32,880 bases of DNA, from assembly GCF_003788585.1 (NCBI RefSeq), contig NZ_AYKG01000032.1:1-32880 (forward strand), given 5' to 3'. This document shows, piece by piece, positions 1 through 7,741 of the stretch; positions within the stretch are counted from its first letter, which is position 1; the number at the start of each line of letters is the position of its first letter. The translations under genes and the position numbers were made by a program. The notes under the pieces were generated by a model. That model saw only the letters and a program-made list of their open reading frames with translations. It did not search any database and had not been told where the DNA came from. This DNA is from Salinisphaera japonica YTM-1. GTDB taxonomy: Bacteria > Pseudomonadota > Gammaproteobacteria > Nevskiales > Salinisphaeraceae.

Positions 1-12
1 ACGCTAAGTGGG

Positions 13-1122
13 CTACGCCTCGTCTTGCCGCCCATAGTCACAACATGGAGCGCTTGGCGCGGACTCGCATGAAACGGCAACAGGCCCTAGTTGCACAACG
101 CGCCGCTCGGCGTGGGCGATTCGAGCGGCCTCGATCACGCGCAGCACCTCGCGGGCGGCCTCGGGGGCGACCGGCATCGGCGCACGGCCGGCCAGCGCAT
201 CGCGCACGCCGCGATAGAAGGCGCCGTAGTCGCCGTCGCATGTGGCGTGGGCGGTGATCGCGTCGCCCGCGCCCAGGCGGCCGTCGATCGGATCATGGCC
301 CCAGTCGGCGGCGGCGGGCGAATACCCGGCCCGCAGCGCGTTCTCTTGCGGGTCCATGCCGTATTTCTCATAGCCGGCCCGGGCGCCGATGACCCGCAGG
401 CGCGGCGCCGGCAGCGGGGCCACGCTGCTCATCCAGAGATGCGAGCGTACGCCGCCCGTATGTTCAAGTGCCACGAACGTATCGTCGTCCACGCCGGTAG
501 CGTCATAGCGGGGGAGCAGCTCGGCGGTGACGTTTGCGACCGGGCCGAACAATGCCAGCGCCTGGTCGATGAGATGACTGCCCAGATCAAAGAGAATACC
601 GCCGGCCGCCGCGCGGTCCGTATCGCGCTTCCAGCCCGGCTTGGCCTCGGGCCGCCAGCGCTCGAAGCGGGATTCAAAGCGGCGCACGTCACCCAGCAAG
701 CCGCGGTCGATCAGATCGGCCACGGTCAGGAAATCGCTGTCCCAGCGACGGTTGTGGAACACCGTCAGCGCCACGCCGGCGGCCCGGGCTGCGGCCATCA
801 GGTCATCGGCCTCGGCCACGTGTGCGGCCATGGGCTTGTCGATGATCACCGCCAGGCCGGCATCGATGGCGGCATGGGCCAGAGACCCATGCGTGGCGTT
901 GGGGGTTGCGATGACCACGGCGTCGAACCCATCAGCCCGTGCCCAGAGCGACTCGGCAGAATCGATGATCGCGGCCTCGGGGTAAGCCGCGTGGGCCGCC
1001 CCGGCCTGACTGCGCGTGACGATGGCCGCCAGTGCCAGGCCCGGCGTGGCCGCGATCAGCGGCGCGTGGAAGACAGCGCCGGCGGTGCCGTAGCCGAGCA
1101 GGGCGATTCTGAAGTCAGTCAT
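13..1122 (-). CDS. Gfo/Idh/MocA family NAD(P)-dependent oxidoreductase, 3' end altered by a mobile element
   Basis: Probable cytoplasmic NAD(P)-dependent dehydrogenase of the Gfo/Idh/MocA family, which usually acts on sugars, inositols or related polyols. The N terminus has a Rossmann nucleotide-binding loop (GYGTAGAVFHAP, residues 9-20), and an IIDKPMA motif near residue 95 corresponds to the family EKP motif with the catalytic-region lysine. The FHAPLI segment resembles E. coli YdgJ/YhhX. The ATG at 1122 lies one base after the stop of the peptidase gene upstream (TGA-C-ATG), so translation is probably coupled. The family is usually about 345 residues. Here the last 24 residues, after VVQL, are read from the mobile-element repeat and are not native, so only a few native residues can be missing. 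Activity is probably retained; the substrate is unknown. Confidence 0.85.
   Translation of the reverse strand: MTDFRIALLGYGTAGAVFHAPLIAATPGLALAAIVTRSQAGAAHAAYPEAAIIDSAESLWARADGFDAVVIATPNATHGSLAHAAIDAGLAVIIDKPMAAHVAEADDLMAAARAAGVALTVFHNRRWDSDFLTVADLIDRGLLGDVRRFESRFERWRPEAKPGWKRDTDRAAAGGILFDLGSHLIDQALALFGPVANVTAELLPRYDATGVDDDTFVALEHTGGVRSHLWMSSVAPLPAPRLRVIGARAGYEKYGMDPQENALRAGYSPAAADWGHDPIDGRLGAGDAITAHATCDGDYGAFYRGVRDALAGRAPMPVAPEAAREVLRVIEAARIAHAERRVVQLGPVAVSCESAPSAPCCDYGRQDEA
58..90 (-). repeat. Terminal repeat of a multicopy mobile element, left window copy
   Basis: Read on the minus strand from 90 to 58, this 33-bp stretch starts CTAGGGCCTGTTGCCG and matches 32820-32852 on the plus strand with one mismatch. 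The similarity starts sharply at CTAG and fades after 33 bp, as expected for the left and right inverted ends of one insertion sequence. Bases 1-57 would then be element interior. The shared CTAG may be part of the repeat or a preferred target. The element family cannot be told from so little sequence; an IS5-like or IS1182-like element is a guess. Confidence 0.7.
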
Positions 1123-1123
1123 G

Positions 1124-2998
1124 TCAGCCTTGGCGCTTGTCCAGCAGGTCTTCGGCCTGATCCATCAGTTCGTTCATGCGCTGGATCAGTTGGTTGTAGG
1201 GGGCGGCGGTGGCCAGATCCACGCCGGCGTTCTTCAATATGTCGTAGCCCGAGGCCGAGCCGCCGGCCGACAGAGCGGCCAGATAGGCATCGCGCACGTC
1301 GGTGTCGCCGGCCAGGATACGGCTGGCGAAATACTCACCCGCCGCGATCGACGTCGCATACTGATAAACATAGAAGTTGTAATAGAAATGCGGCACATAG
1401 GCCCACTCGATGGCCATGCGCTTGTCGATGGCCGTCATCCCGTCGGCCACGCCGTAGTAACGATCGAGAATCTCTTTGTATAGGGCGCTGATGCGCTTGC
1501 CCGACAGGCTCTTGCCGGCCTCGGCCGCTTCGTGCAGGGCCAGCTCGAATTCGGCGAACTGGGCCTGGCGAAAGAAGGTGCCCCGCAGGGATTCCAGGGC
1601 CTGGCCGATATAAAAGAGTTTTTCCTGGCGTGTATCCGCGTTGTCGATCATGTGATCGATGAGCAGGGCCTCGTTGGTGGTCGAGGCCACCTCGGCGGTG
1701 AAGATCGGGTAGTCGGCCGTGGCATAGGGCTGGGCCGCATTGGCCAGCATCGAGTGCACGCCGTGGCCCCATTCATGGGCATAGGTCGAGACACTTTCGT
1801 AGTCGCCCTGGAAGTTCATGAGCACATACGGGTGTACGTCATAGGCCGAGCCGTTCATGTAGGCACCGGGGCGTTTGCCAGGCGCCGGGTACGCGCTTGT
1901 CCAGGGTGCGCTCGTGGCGGCCGTGATGTGCCGGGTGTAGGCCGTGCCCAACGGACGAGTGGCTTGTTCGAGCAGGGTTTTGGCGTCACTCAGGTTGAAT
2001 TCACGCGGCGCGGCGACCAGCGGCGGATAGATATCGTAGTAATGCAGCTGGTCCACGCCGAGCAGGCGCGCCTGCAGTTTCAGATAGCGATGGAGCGTGT
2101 CCAGATGGCCATCGACCGAGTCGATGAGCTGATGATAGACCGCCACCGGAATATCGTTGGCCGCCAGGGCCGCGGCCAGCGCGCTATCGTAGTGGTGCAG
2201 GCGCGCATCGATCACATGACCATAGACGGCTTGGTTCAAAAGCGAGCCAAACGTGTCCTCATACTGGTTATAGGTCGACCAGAACGCCTCGAAGACTTTT
2301 TGCCTTGTCGCCCGGTCGGGGTCGGCCCGCCACTGGGTATAGGCCGCTTGATCGAGCGTTCGTGATTCGCCGCCCAGGGTCACGCTGGGCCAGGCGATAT
2401 CGGCGTTGGACAGCAGATCGAAGGTATCCGATTGGCCGGCGATCGGCGACAGGGCAGCCAGGGCCGACTCGGTCTCGCGCGTCAGCGTGTGCGGGGCCTG
2501 GTCGGCGACGTGTCGCAGATAATAGGCCTGCTCGGCCAGTACCGGCTTGGCCGCCCATTCTTTGAGCGTATCCGCGCCGAGGCCAACGAGGGCCGGCTCG
2601 ACGAAGCCAGTAGCCTGGCCGAAATCCGCCTGTAGGCGATCGACACGCCCGCGGCGCTCCTGGGCATCGGCCGCGCGTAGATCGATATCCGCGGCCAGAT
2701 GCGCATACGTCGCCACGCGGGCCAGGCGCTTGTGGACGTCGTCTATCCGGGCCAGCCCGTCGGCGAGCGTGGCCGGGTCATCGGTCAGCGTATCGGCCAA
2801 CTCGGGCAGGGCCTTGATGGCGTCCTGAGTCTGGCCGAACGCTGCCTGCCAGGCGCTGGGCGAGGCATACAGATCGGTAAGCACCCAGTGCCCGGGCGCC
2901 GGCGCGGCTTCAGGCGCGGCCACGGCCGAGGTCATCGGTAGGGTGGTCAGCGCGGCAGCGACCAGCGCGGCCGTAAGCCCGTATTTAGTGATCGGCAT
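1124..2998 (-). CDS. Exported M3-family oligoendopeptidase (PepF-like)
   Basis: Zinc metallopeptidase of family M3 that cleaves short peptides. The 624-residue protein begins with a Sec-type signal peptide: a short basic start, a hydrophobic stretch at about 8-25 and an Ala-rich cleavage region near 28. The catalytic motif HEWGH is at residues 408-412, and a downstream Glu in FTAEVAS (about 436) is the likely third zinc ligand. Length and motif context (YAHEWGHGVHS, FTAEVASTTNEAL) fit the PepF branch. The start at 2998 is supported by an AAGGGGG ribosome-binding site seven bases upstream. The signal peptide is notable because well-studied PepF enzymes are cytosolic; this copy is probably periplasmic and may trim imported peptides. 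It is first in an apparent two-gene operon with the oxidoreductase. Confidence 0.9.
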   Translation of the reverse strand: MPITKYGLTAALVAAALTTLPMTSAVAAPEAAPAPGHWVLTDLYASPSAWQAAFGQTQDAIKALPELADTLTDDPATLADGLARIDDVHKRLARVATYAHLAADIDLRAADAQERRGRVDRLQADFGQATGFVEPALVGLGADTLKEWAAKPVLAEQAYYLRHVADQAPHTLTRETESALAALSPIAGQSDTFDLLSNADIAWPSVTLGGESRTLDQAAYTQWRADPDRATRQKVFEAFWSTYNQYEDTFGSLLNQAVYGHVIDARLHHYDSALAAALAANDIPVAVYHQLIDSVDGHLDTLHRYLKLQARLLGVDQLHYYDIYPPLVAAPREFNLSDAKTLLEQATRPLGTAYTRHITAATSAPWTSAYPAPGKRPGAYMNGSAYDVHPYVLMNFQGDYESVSTYAHEWGHGVHSMLANAAQPYATADYPIFTAEVASTTNEALLIDHMIDNADTRQEKLFYIGQALESLRGTFFRQAQFAEFELALHEAAEAGKSLSGKRISALYKEILDRYYGVADGMTAIDKRMAIEWAYVPHFYYNFYVYQYATSIAAGEYFASRILAGDTDVRDAYLAALSAGGSASGYDILKNAGVDLATAAPYNQLIQRMNELMDQAEDLLDKRQG

Positions 2999-3081
2999 GC
3001 GTTATCCCCCTTGACTATGTACCCGGTTCAGCCGAGTGCTGACAAACCTTTTCCATCCACGCCCGACGTATCTCTCTCCTG

Positions 3082-3122
3082 CCTTGTTTGTGTTTACTCG
3101 CGTTCATTTACAAATGCGCGGA
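3082..3122 (+). repeat. Degenerate CGCGTTCATTT-type intergenic repeat, left of the IS481 copy
   Basis: This stretch shares TTGTTTGT, TCGCG, CGTTCATTT and GCGGA blocks, in the same order and orientation, with 4297-4337 on the other side of the insertion sequence. It runs directly into the ATCTGCG repeat array at 3121-3161. It encodes nothing recognisable. The rest of 2999-3285 shows only the upstream region of the peptidase gene. Confidence 0.35.
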
Positions 3123-3161
3123 AAGAAAATAATCCGCAGATTGCGCAGATGACGCAGATTG
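3121..3161 (-). repeat. ATCTGCGNN nine-base repeat array, site 1
   Basis: On the minus strand this reads three units of ATCTGCG at 9-base spacing, followed by GGATTATTTTCTTTC. The copy at 24007-24050 on the plus strand has the same three-unit layout and a nearly identical GGATCATCTTTTTCTTTT tail. A third, weaker copy is at 23906-23937. A short open frame crosses this site, but its protein would simply translate the repeat, so it is not called as a gene. I know no established name or function for this element. Confidence 0.65.
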
Positions 3162-3285
3162 CTCGAAAGGCTGGATATCTGGGGCGTCATTGTTACGGGT
3201 AAAGACGACTCGGCGATCAAGCGCTGTCCTGCTTATCGACGAGAGTGAGTCAAACGCTTACAGACATTTTCAGTGATGCGCCAGG

Positions 3286-3308
3286 TGTTTGATCCCGGAC
3301 TTTGATGG
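3286..3308 (+). repeat. Left terminal inverted repeat of the IS481-family element
   Basis: It begins TGTTTGATCCCGGACTTTG and pairs with 4265-4287 at 19 of 23 positions. Mismatches fall at positions 6, 7, 14 and 15. The transposase start lies 34 bases inside it. Confidence 0.85.
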
Positions 3309-3341
3309 TGCATTATTTTCCCAGGAATGGAGGGATGCACT

Positions 3342-4292
3342 ATGGGCCAGGTTTTACACGGCAGCGCCACAACGACAGCGGCAGTCCGTCGAGCAATACA
3401 AAATAGTCAAGAGAGCCTGAGAGCGCTTTCGAAGCGCTACGGCATCAATCAAAAGACCGTCGCGAAGTGGAAAAACCGGACGGCCACGGTCGATTTAAAA
3501 ACGGGGCCGAGGCATCCGAAGTCGACTGTTCTGTCAGTCGAAGACGAGGCCATGATCGTGGCCTTTCGACGGCATACGCTATTGCCGTTAGACGACTGTC
3601 TTTACGCCTTGCAGCCGACCCTGCCGCATTTGACCCGCTCGTCGTTACATCGCTGTCTGGCCCGCCACGGCATCAGCCGTTTGCCCGATGTGGAAGGCGA
3701 CAAGCCCGCGAAACGTAAGTTCAAAGCCTATCCGATCGGCTATTTTCACGTCGACATCGCCGAACTACGTACGGCCGAGGGCAAGCTCTATCTCTTTGTC
3801 GCCATTGATCGGACCTCGAAGTTTGCTTATGCCGAACTCCACGAGAAAGCCGGCAAGAGGGGCGCCGCCCAGTTCTTGCGTCACCTCGTGGCCGCCGTGC
3901 CCTATATCATTCACACGATTCTCACGGACAACGGGATCCAGTTCACGAATCGCCCACAGGATCGCTATGCGTCAGAGCATATTTTCGATCGAGTTTGTCG
4001 GGAAAACGCCATCGAACATCGGCTAACCAAAGTCAAGCACCCTTGGACCAACGGCCAGGTCGAACGCATGAATCGGACCATCAAAGAAGCCACCGTCAAG
4101 CGCTTCTACTACGAAACGCACAGCCAGCTTCGCCAGCATTTGGCCGACTTTATTGACGCCTACAACTTCGCCCGGCGTCTGAAGACGCTACGTGGCCTCA
4201 CCCCTTATGAACATATCAGCCAATGCTGGACAAACGAGCCGCAGAGATTCAATGTCAATCCGATCCATCAAATGCCGGGACTAAACACCTAG
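3342..4292 (+). CDS. IS481-family transposase
   Basis: DDE transposase of about 316 residues that catalyses cut/strand-transfer of the surrounding element. An N-terminal helix-turn-helix (about residues 15-45, LRALSKRYGINQKTVAKW) should bind the terminal repeats. The rve-type catalytic core keeps all three acidic residues: D138 (FHVDIAEL), D196 (ILTDNGIQFT) and E241 (NGQVERMNRTIKE). The ATG at 3342 is preferred over an in-frame ATG at 3327 because GGAGGG sits seven bases upstream of it. The frame is intact, so the element may be active. The reading frame passes through the right terminal repeat and ends at TAG 4290-4292, which lies in the flanking target and not in the element. Confidence 0.92.
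   Translation: MGQVLHGSATTTAAVRRAIQNSQESLRALSKRYGINQKTVAKWKNRTATVDLKTGPRHPKSTVLSVEDEAMIVAFRRHTLLPLDDCLYALQPTLPHLTRSSLHRCLARHGISRLPDVEGDKPAKRKFKAYPIGYFHVDIAELRTAEGKLYLFVAIDRTSKFAYAELHEKAGKRGAAQFLRHLVAAVPYIIHTILTDNGIQFTNRPQDRYASEHIFDRVCRENAIEHRLTKVKHPWTNGQVERMNRTIKEATVKRFYYETHSQLRQHLADFIDAYNFARRLKTLRGLTPYEHISQCWTNEPQRFNVNPIHQMPGLNT
4265..4287 (-). repeat. Right terminal inverted repeat of the IS481-family element
   Basis: Read on the minus strand it begins TGTTTAGTCCCGGCATTTG and matches the left end at 19 of 23 positions. It also encodes the last codons of the transposase. Confidence 0.85.
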
Positions 4293-4296
4293 GCCC

Positions 4297-4337
4297 TTTG
4301 TTTGTCTTGTTCGCGTGTCTTGGCGTTCATTTGCGGA
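4297..4337 (+). repeat. Degenerate CGTTCATTTGCGGA-type intergenic repeat, right of the IS481 copy
   Basis: It contains TTGTTTGT, TTCGCG, GGCGTTCATTT and GCGGA blocks in the same order as 3082-3122. The two copies flank the insertion sequence in direct orientation. No gene is visible in 4293-4403. Confidence 0.3.
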
Positions 4338-4403
4338 CAAAATTCTTTTCTGGACGCCGGTGAGCCAGTCTCATTTTTTCTTGCGCAGAGCCCTGTCGCA
4401 AGA

Positions 4404-5399
4404 CTACGCGACACGTTCGTCGCGCGGCACCGGCATATCCTCGCGGATGGCGATAGAAAAAGACGGTCGCGCTGCCGGCTCGGCCTGATCCCAGGCGCGG
4501 GCCGCGGCGTTGATCTGCCCGTCTTTCGTGATCTCTGCCAGATGCAAATCGCTTGCCAACGCGTTCAGCCGGTAGAGATACGCCGGTAGATGCCCGGGCA
4601 CGAGCAGGCGCCAGTTCCACGGCACGCCGGGTACGATCGGGGCGACCATGTCATAGATCAGCGTGGTGCAATTGGCGGTCAGCGTGTTGTAGAAGCGCGG
4701 CTGCTCGGCCAGGGCTTGGCCGGTGGCTAGATACGCGCGCAACAGGGCGCGTATGTCGTCTGTCGGCATGGCCACGCGATACAGATAGACCCGCTCGCCA
4801 CGCACGTTGGCCCGCGTGCGCACGATATCGCGCTCTTCGGCGGCGATGACCACCCGCTCGCATTGACGAAACAGCCCGCCAAGCGCGGAGAACTGGCCGC
4901 CGGCCACGCGCCGGACCTCGACCGAGAAACACAGATGGCGCCCGTCGGTGAAGCCGAAGCTGACCAGCGCGTGCGCGATATGCGGCCCGGCCCAGTAAGA
5001 CAGCACCAGATCGATGCGACAGGCCGTGTCGATATCATAATCGCGTGAGACCCAGCGCTCGGTGAAGTCCTCGCGCGTGCGCCAGTCGAAGTCGCGGACG
5101 TTATGAATCGTGACGCGCGAGCCGGCATGCTCCACGTGAAACACGCGCGCTACGTCGGCTGCCCAGTCGCGATCGCTGCGGGGCAGCACGCGCGCCCACC
5201 ACATGAGAAAACCCAGCCCCGCCAGGGAGAAGACAAACGGCGCCAGCCAGCTCGCACGCCAGAGGCCGGCCAGAGCCAGTACGGCCAGGGTGATCCAGGC
5301 GCCGACCAGCCCCCAGGCCAGCCCGGTCCGGCGCGGGCCGCGAAAGACCAGCGCGCCGGCGCCGTAGCCGGCCACGACGACCACGAGCAGGCCGGCCAA
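4404..5399 (-). CDS. DUF4105 (Lnb N-terminal periplasmic domain) membrane protein
   Basis: Inner-membrane protein with two to three hydrophobic segments in the first 70 residues, followed by a DUF4105/Lnb-type domain. The family-like segments are SRDYDIDTA, YWAGPHIAHALVSFGFTDG and FYNTLTANCTTLIYD, the last with the conserved Asn-Cys-Thr-Thr. The biochemical role of this family is not established; the name comes from an associated periplasmic domain of lacto-N-biosidase-like proteins. The gene follows opgD by 34 bases and probably shares its transcript. The start is uncertain: the TTG at 5399 lacks a clear ribosome-binding site, and the frame stays open upstream into opgD with an extended hydrophobic N terminus. 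A rare ATT start near 5446 would give a more natural beginning, but that is speculation. Confidence 0.8.
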   Translation of the reverse strand: MAGLLVVVVAGYGAGALVFRGPRRTGLAWGLVGAWITLAVLALAGLWRASWLAPFVFSLAGLGFLMWWARVLPRSDRDWAADVARVFHVEHAGSRVTIHNVRDFDWRTREDFTERWVSRDYDIDTACRIDLVLSYWAGPHIAHALVSFGFTDGRHLCFSVEVRRVAGGQFSALGGLFRQCERVVIAAEERDIVRTRANVRGERVYLYRVAMPTDDIRALLRAYLATGQALAEQPRFYNTLTANCTTLIYDMVAPIVPGVPWNWRLLVPGHLPAYLYRLNALASDLHLAEITKDGQINAAARAWDQAEPAARPSFSIAIREDMPVPRDERVA

Positions 5400-5433
5400 C
5401 CCGCGCAGGACAGGGGCGATCAGCCCGGCCGTA

Positions 5434-7056
5434 TCAATAATGACGATCGGCCGGCTCGGGGGGCAGGAACTGATACAGCCAGGTCACCGAGCGTGCGTCG
5501 TCGCCTTCCTTGAGATAGGCCCGCAGCGTGACCGGGGTGGTGTCCTGGTTGCCCGGCGTCCAGTCAAAGACCGCGCGCACGCCGCCGATTTCGGCCAGCG
5601 GATGGATCGCGCGATAGCTGATCGATCCGTTGGAAGCACTCACATCCACGGCCAGCCGATCGGTGGCTTCGTTCTTGGCCAGCGTGGCCAGATCAGGGCC
5701 GACGAAATCCACGGCAAAACGCCGTGCATAGCCGTCCGGGTTGCGATCGCCGGGGATCCAGCCTTCTCGTGTGCCGCCCATGCCCGACCAGGTCGCATCC
5801 ACCTCGGCCAGGCTGGGGGAGACCGGCGGCGTGGGCGTCCAGTACAGCTTGTAGGCGAAGTGCAGATGATCGTTTGCCGTGACCGGGGCCTCGGGAATCC
5901 AGAAGGCCACGATATTGTCGACCGTCTCGCCGAGTGTCGGCAGCTCCATGAGCGCCACGTGGCCTGCCCCCCAGTCGTTGGTGGGCTCCAGCCACAGGCT
6001 GGGCCGGCGGTTGTACCAGGTGACCGAATCACGATAGTCGTCAAAATCGTGATCGTGCTGCACCAGCCCGAAACCTCGCGGGTTGTCGTCGGCAAAGGTG
6101 TTGAACTGCAATTTGGCCGGGTTGTAGAGCGGGCGACAGATCCATTCGCCGTTGCCACGCCAGAGGTTCAGCCGGTCGGAATCGTGCATGCGCGGGCTGA
6201 TCGTATCGCGCGCGGTGGGTTGGGCCGTGCCCTTGAGGAACATGCTGGTCATCGGCCCGATACCCAGCCGCTCGATGGCGGCCCGGGTATAGATATGCGA
6301 GTCGATATCCATGACCACGCCGTGCTCGGCCCCCGCATCGATAACGAACTTGTAGGCGCCGGTGGCGCTGGGCGAGTCGAGCAGGGCATAAACCGTCAGC
6401 GTGGTCGAGTCCGGGGCCGGACGTTCGAACCAGAAGGCGGTGAAATCCGGAAATTCCTCGGCCTTGGGCAGCCCGGTATCGATCGCCAGGCCACGCGCCG
6501 AGAGCCCGTACTGACGGTTTTCATCGACCGCGCGAAAATAGCTGGCGCCGAGAAATGACAGCAGCTCGGGCGTATGGCCGGGGCGCTCGGTCACCGCCAT
6601 GCGAAAGCCGGCAAAGCCCAGCCGTTTTTCCGACAGCGAAGTCGCATCAACGCCGCTGTCGGCGTAATCGAACATATCGGGCGAGAACCGGATCGGCCGG
6701 GCCATGCCGTCATCATCGATGACGTGCATGCGAACCGGCGTGTTGAAGTGCATGCCGGTATGAAAGAAATACACCCGCAGATCGATGGGGGCTTCGCCGG
6801 CCCAGAGGCCGTGATCCTTGTGGAACTTGATCTTCTGGTAATCCAGCGGGTCAAGCTGTGCCAGCTGTTCGGGCAGATTGTTCTTGTTCGACTTGTAGGG
6901 CGAGGCGGCCAGCTGCTGTGCGCGCTGCTTGAGCCCGGCCATGGAGAACGCCTCGTCCGGCGTTTTGGCCTCGCCGGGCGCTGACCAGGCGGGAAACGCC
7001 GGCAGGCCGAGTGCGGTGAGCGCCATCGAGGCTTTCAAGAGCGTGCGTCGTTGCAT
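5434..7056 (-). CDS. opgD: Glucans biosynthesis protein D (periplasmic, Tat-exported)
   Basis: OpgD acts in the periplasm on the backbone of osmoregulated periplasmic glucans. The 540-residue protein starts with a twin-arginine signal (MQRRTLLKA followed by a hydrophobic stretch to about residue 25), which separates OpgD from Sec-exported OpgG. Long stretches match the OpgD pattern as I recall it from E. coli, for example LGASYFRAVDENRQYGLSA (about 192-210), EFPDFTAFWF, MHDSDRLNLWRGNGEWICR, KLQFN and WYNRRPSLWLEP, ending WLYQFLPPEPADRHY as in E. coli. Length fits the family (about 550). No glucosyltransferase OpgH gene is visible nearby, so the synthase must be encoded elsewhere. Confidence 0.93.
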   Translation of the reverse strand: MQRRTLLKASMALTALGLPAFPAWSAPGEAKTPDEAFSMAGLKQRAQQLAASPYKSNKNNLPEQLAQLDPLDYQKIKFHKDHGLWAGEAPIDLRVYFFHTGMHFNTPVRMHVIDDDGMARPIRFSPDMFDYADSGVDATSLSEKRLGFAGFRMAVTERPGHTPELLSFLGASYFRAVDENRQYGLSARGLAIDTGLPKAEEFPDFTAFWFERPAPDSTTLTVYALLDSPSATGAYKFVIDAGAEHGVVMDIDSHIYTRAAIERLGIGPMTSMFLKGTAQPTARDTISPRMHDSDRLNLWRGNGEWICRPLYNPAKLQFNTFADDNPRGFGLVQHDHDFDDYRDSVTWYNRRPSLWLEPTNDWGAGHVALMELPTLGETVDNIVAFWIPEAPVTANDHLHFAYKLYWTPTPPVSPSLAEVDATWSGMGGTREGWIPGDRNPDGYARRFAVDFVGPDLATLAKNEATDRLAVDVSASNGSISYRAIHPLAEIGGVRAVFDWTPGNQDTTPVTLRAYLKEGDDARSVTWLYQFLPPEPADRHY

Positions 7057-7103
7057 AAGTGGTCTCGGTTGAACGCCATAGGGCGAAACAGAACAGCGCG
7101 GGG

Positions 7104-7616
7104 TCAGCCGGCGTGGTCGCCAACTTCCAGATCGTCAAGAAACACCCGGGCTTCATCCTGCATGTTCTGGCGTAATTCGATCATCTTGCGGGCATAGGTG
7201 TTCAAACGTTTGGCGTGCGCATCGGCCGGCGTATAGGTCGGCACGGGCCGCGGGTTGCCTTCGGCATCCATGGCCACGAACACCAGGATGCAATGGGTCG
7301 TGAATCGGGCATCGTCGGTCTTGGGGTCGCGGGCATAGACCGAGACCGAAATATGCATGCTGGTCTTACCGGTATGCATCACCTCGGCCTTGAGCTCGAC
7401 CAGATCACCCACGCGGATCGGGCGCAGGAACCGGATGCCGCCGACATAGACCGTCACGCAGTAGCTGTGTGACCAGTTCGCGGCACAGGTATAGCCGGCG
7501 TGGTCGATCCATTTCATGACGTTACCCCCGAAAACGTTGCCGCCGAAGTTCACATCGGTGGGTTCGGCCAGAAAACGCAGAGTGATGGCGTGGTCGTCGG
7601 CGGGGCGGTCGGTCAT
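7104..7616 (-). CDS. Hotdog-fold acyl-CoA thioesterase
   Basis: Cytosolic thioesterase that hydrolyses acyl-CoA to free acid and CoA, of the YciA/BACH hotdog family. The 170-residue protein carries the family signature DVNFGGNVFGGNVMKWIDHAG (residues about 21-41), equivalent to the usual Asn/Asp-Gly-Gly active-site helix, then the hotdog strands GGIRFLRPIRVGDLVELKAEV. A C-terminal amphipathic helix (about 135-160) could serve in oligomerisation. It lies 47 bases upstream of opgD on the same strand but has no obvious functional link to it. It is divergent from the GST-like gene, with a 125-bp gap in which I see no convincing promoter. Confidence 0.88.
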   Translation of the reverse strand: MTDRPADDHAITLRFLAEPTDVNFGGNVFGGNVMKWIDHAGYTCAANWSHSYCVTVYVGGIRFLRPIRVGDLVELKAEVMHTGKTSMHISVSVYARDPKTDDARFTTHCILVFVAMDAEGNPRPVPTYTPADAHAKRLNTYARKMIELRQNMQDEARVFLDDLEVGDHAG

Positions 7617-7741
7617 GGGCGGTATCGGTCTTATCGGGGCGTGTCGAAGATGGAGTCTACAACGAGCGCCGCAGTGTCATCTCGCAATGACAAGGTCGGG
7701 CGGATAGACTCGACGGCATTCGATTCAATGCCTGATCCGTC

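Larger units (their letters stand above)
3286..4287 (+). mobile_element. Complete IS481-family insertion sequence, 1002 bp
   Basis: The element is bounded by 23-bp imperfect terminal inverted repeats, 3286-3308 (starting TGTTTGATCCCGG) and 4265-4287 (inverted, starting TGTTTAGTCCCGG), matching at 19 of 23 positions. Ends beginning TGT and a single transposase with a DDE core are typical of IS481. The right flank is CCTAGG, which fits the NCTAGN target preference described for IS481. The left flank is GCCAGG, which matches it at only four of six positions, so the target duplication is imperfect or the flanks have since changed. The element carries no passenger genes. Confidence 0.85.

Noticed and set aside
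91-1491. Long open frames antisense to real genes, such as this one and similar ones over the peptidase, opgD, kefB and selO genes
   Set aside because: They are typical GC-rich third-position shadows with low-complexity Arg/Gly/Ala proteins, while the opposite strand encodes recognisable families.
3016-3045. TTGTCA/TACATA promoter for the exported peptidase
   Set aside because: Spacing is 18 bases, but the transcript would start inside the ribosome-binding site, which is implausible.
3121-3161. CRISPR array
   Set aside because: Units are nine bases with two-base spacers, far below CRISPR repeat and spacer lengths, and no cas gene is present.
3011-3202. Open frame of 63 codons covering the ATCTGCG array
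   Set aside because: Its protein only translates the repeat and shows no ribosome-binding site or domain.
7670-7695. GTCAT...ATGAC inverted repeat in the divergent gap before the GST-like gene
   Set aside because: Arms are only five bases, too short to support a regulatory call.
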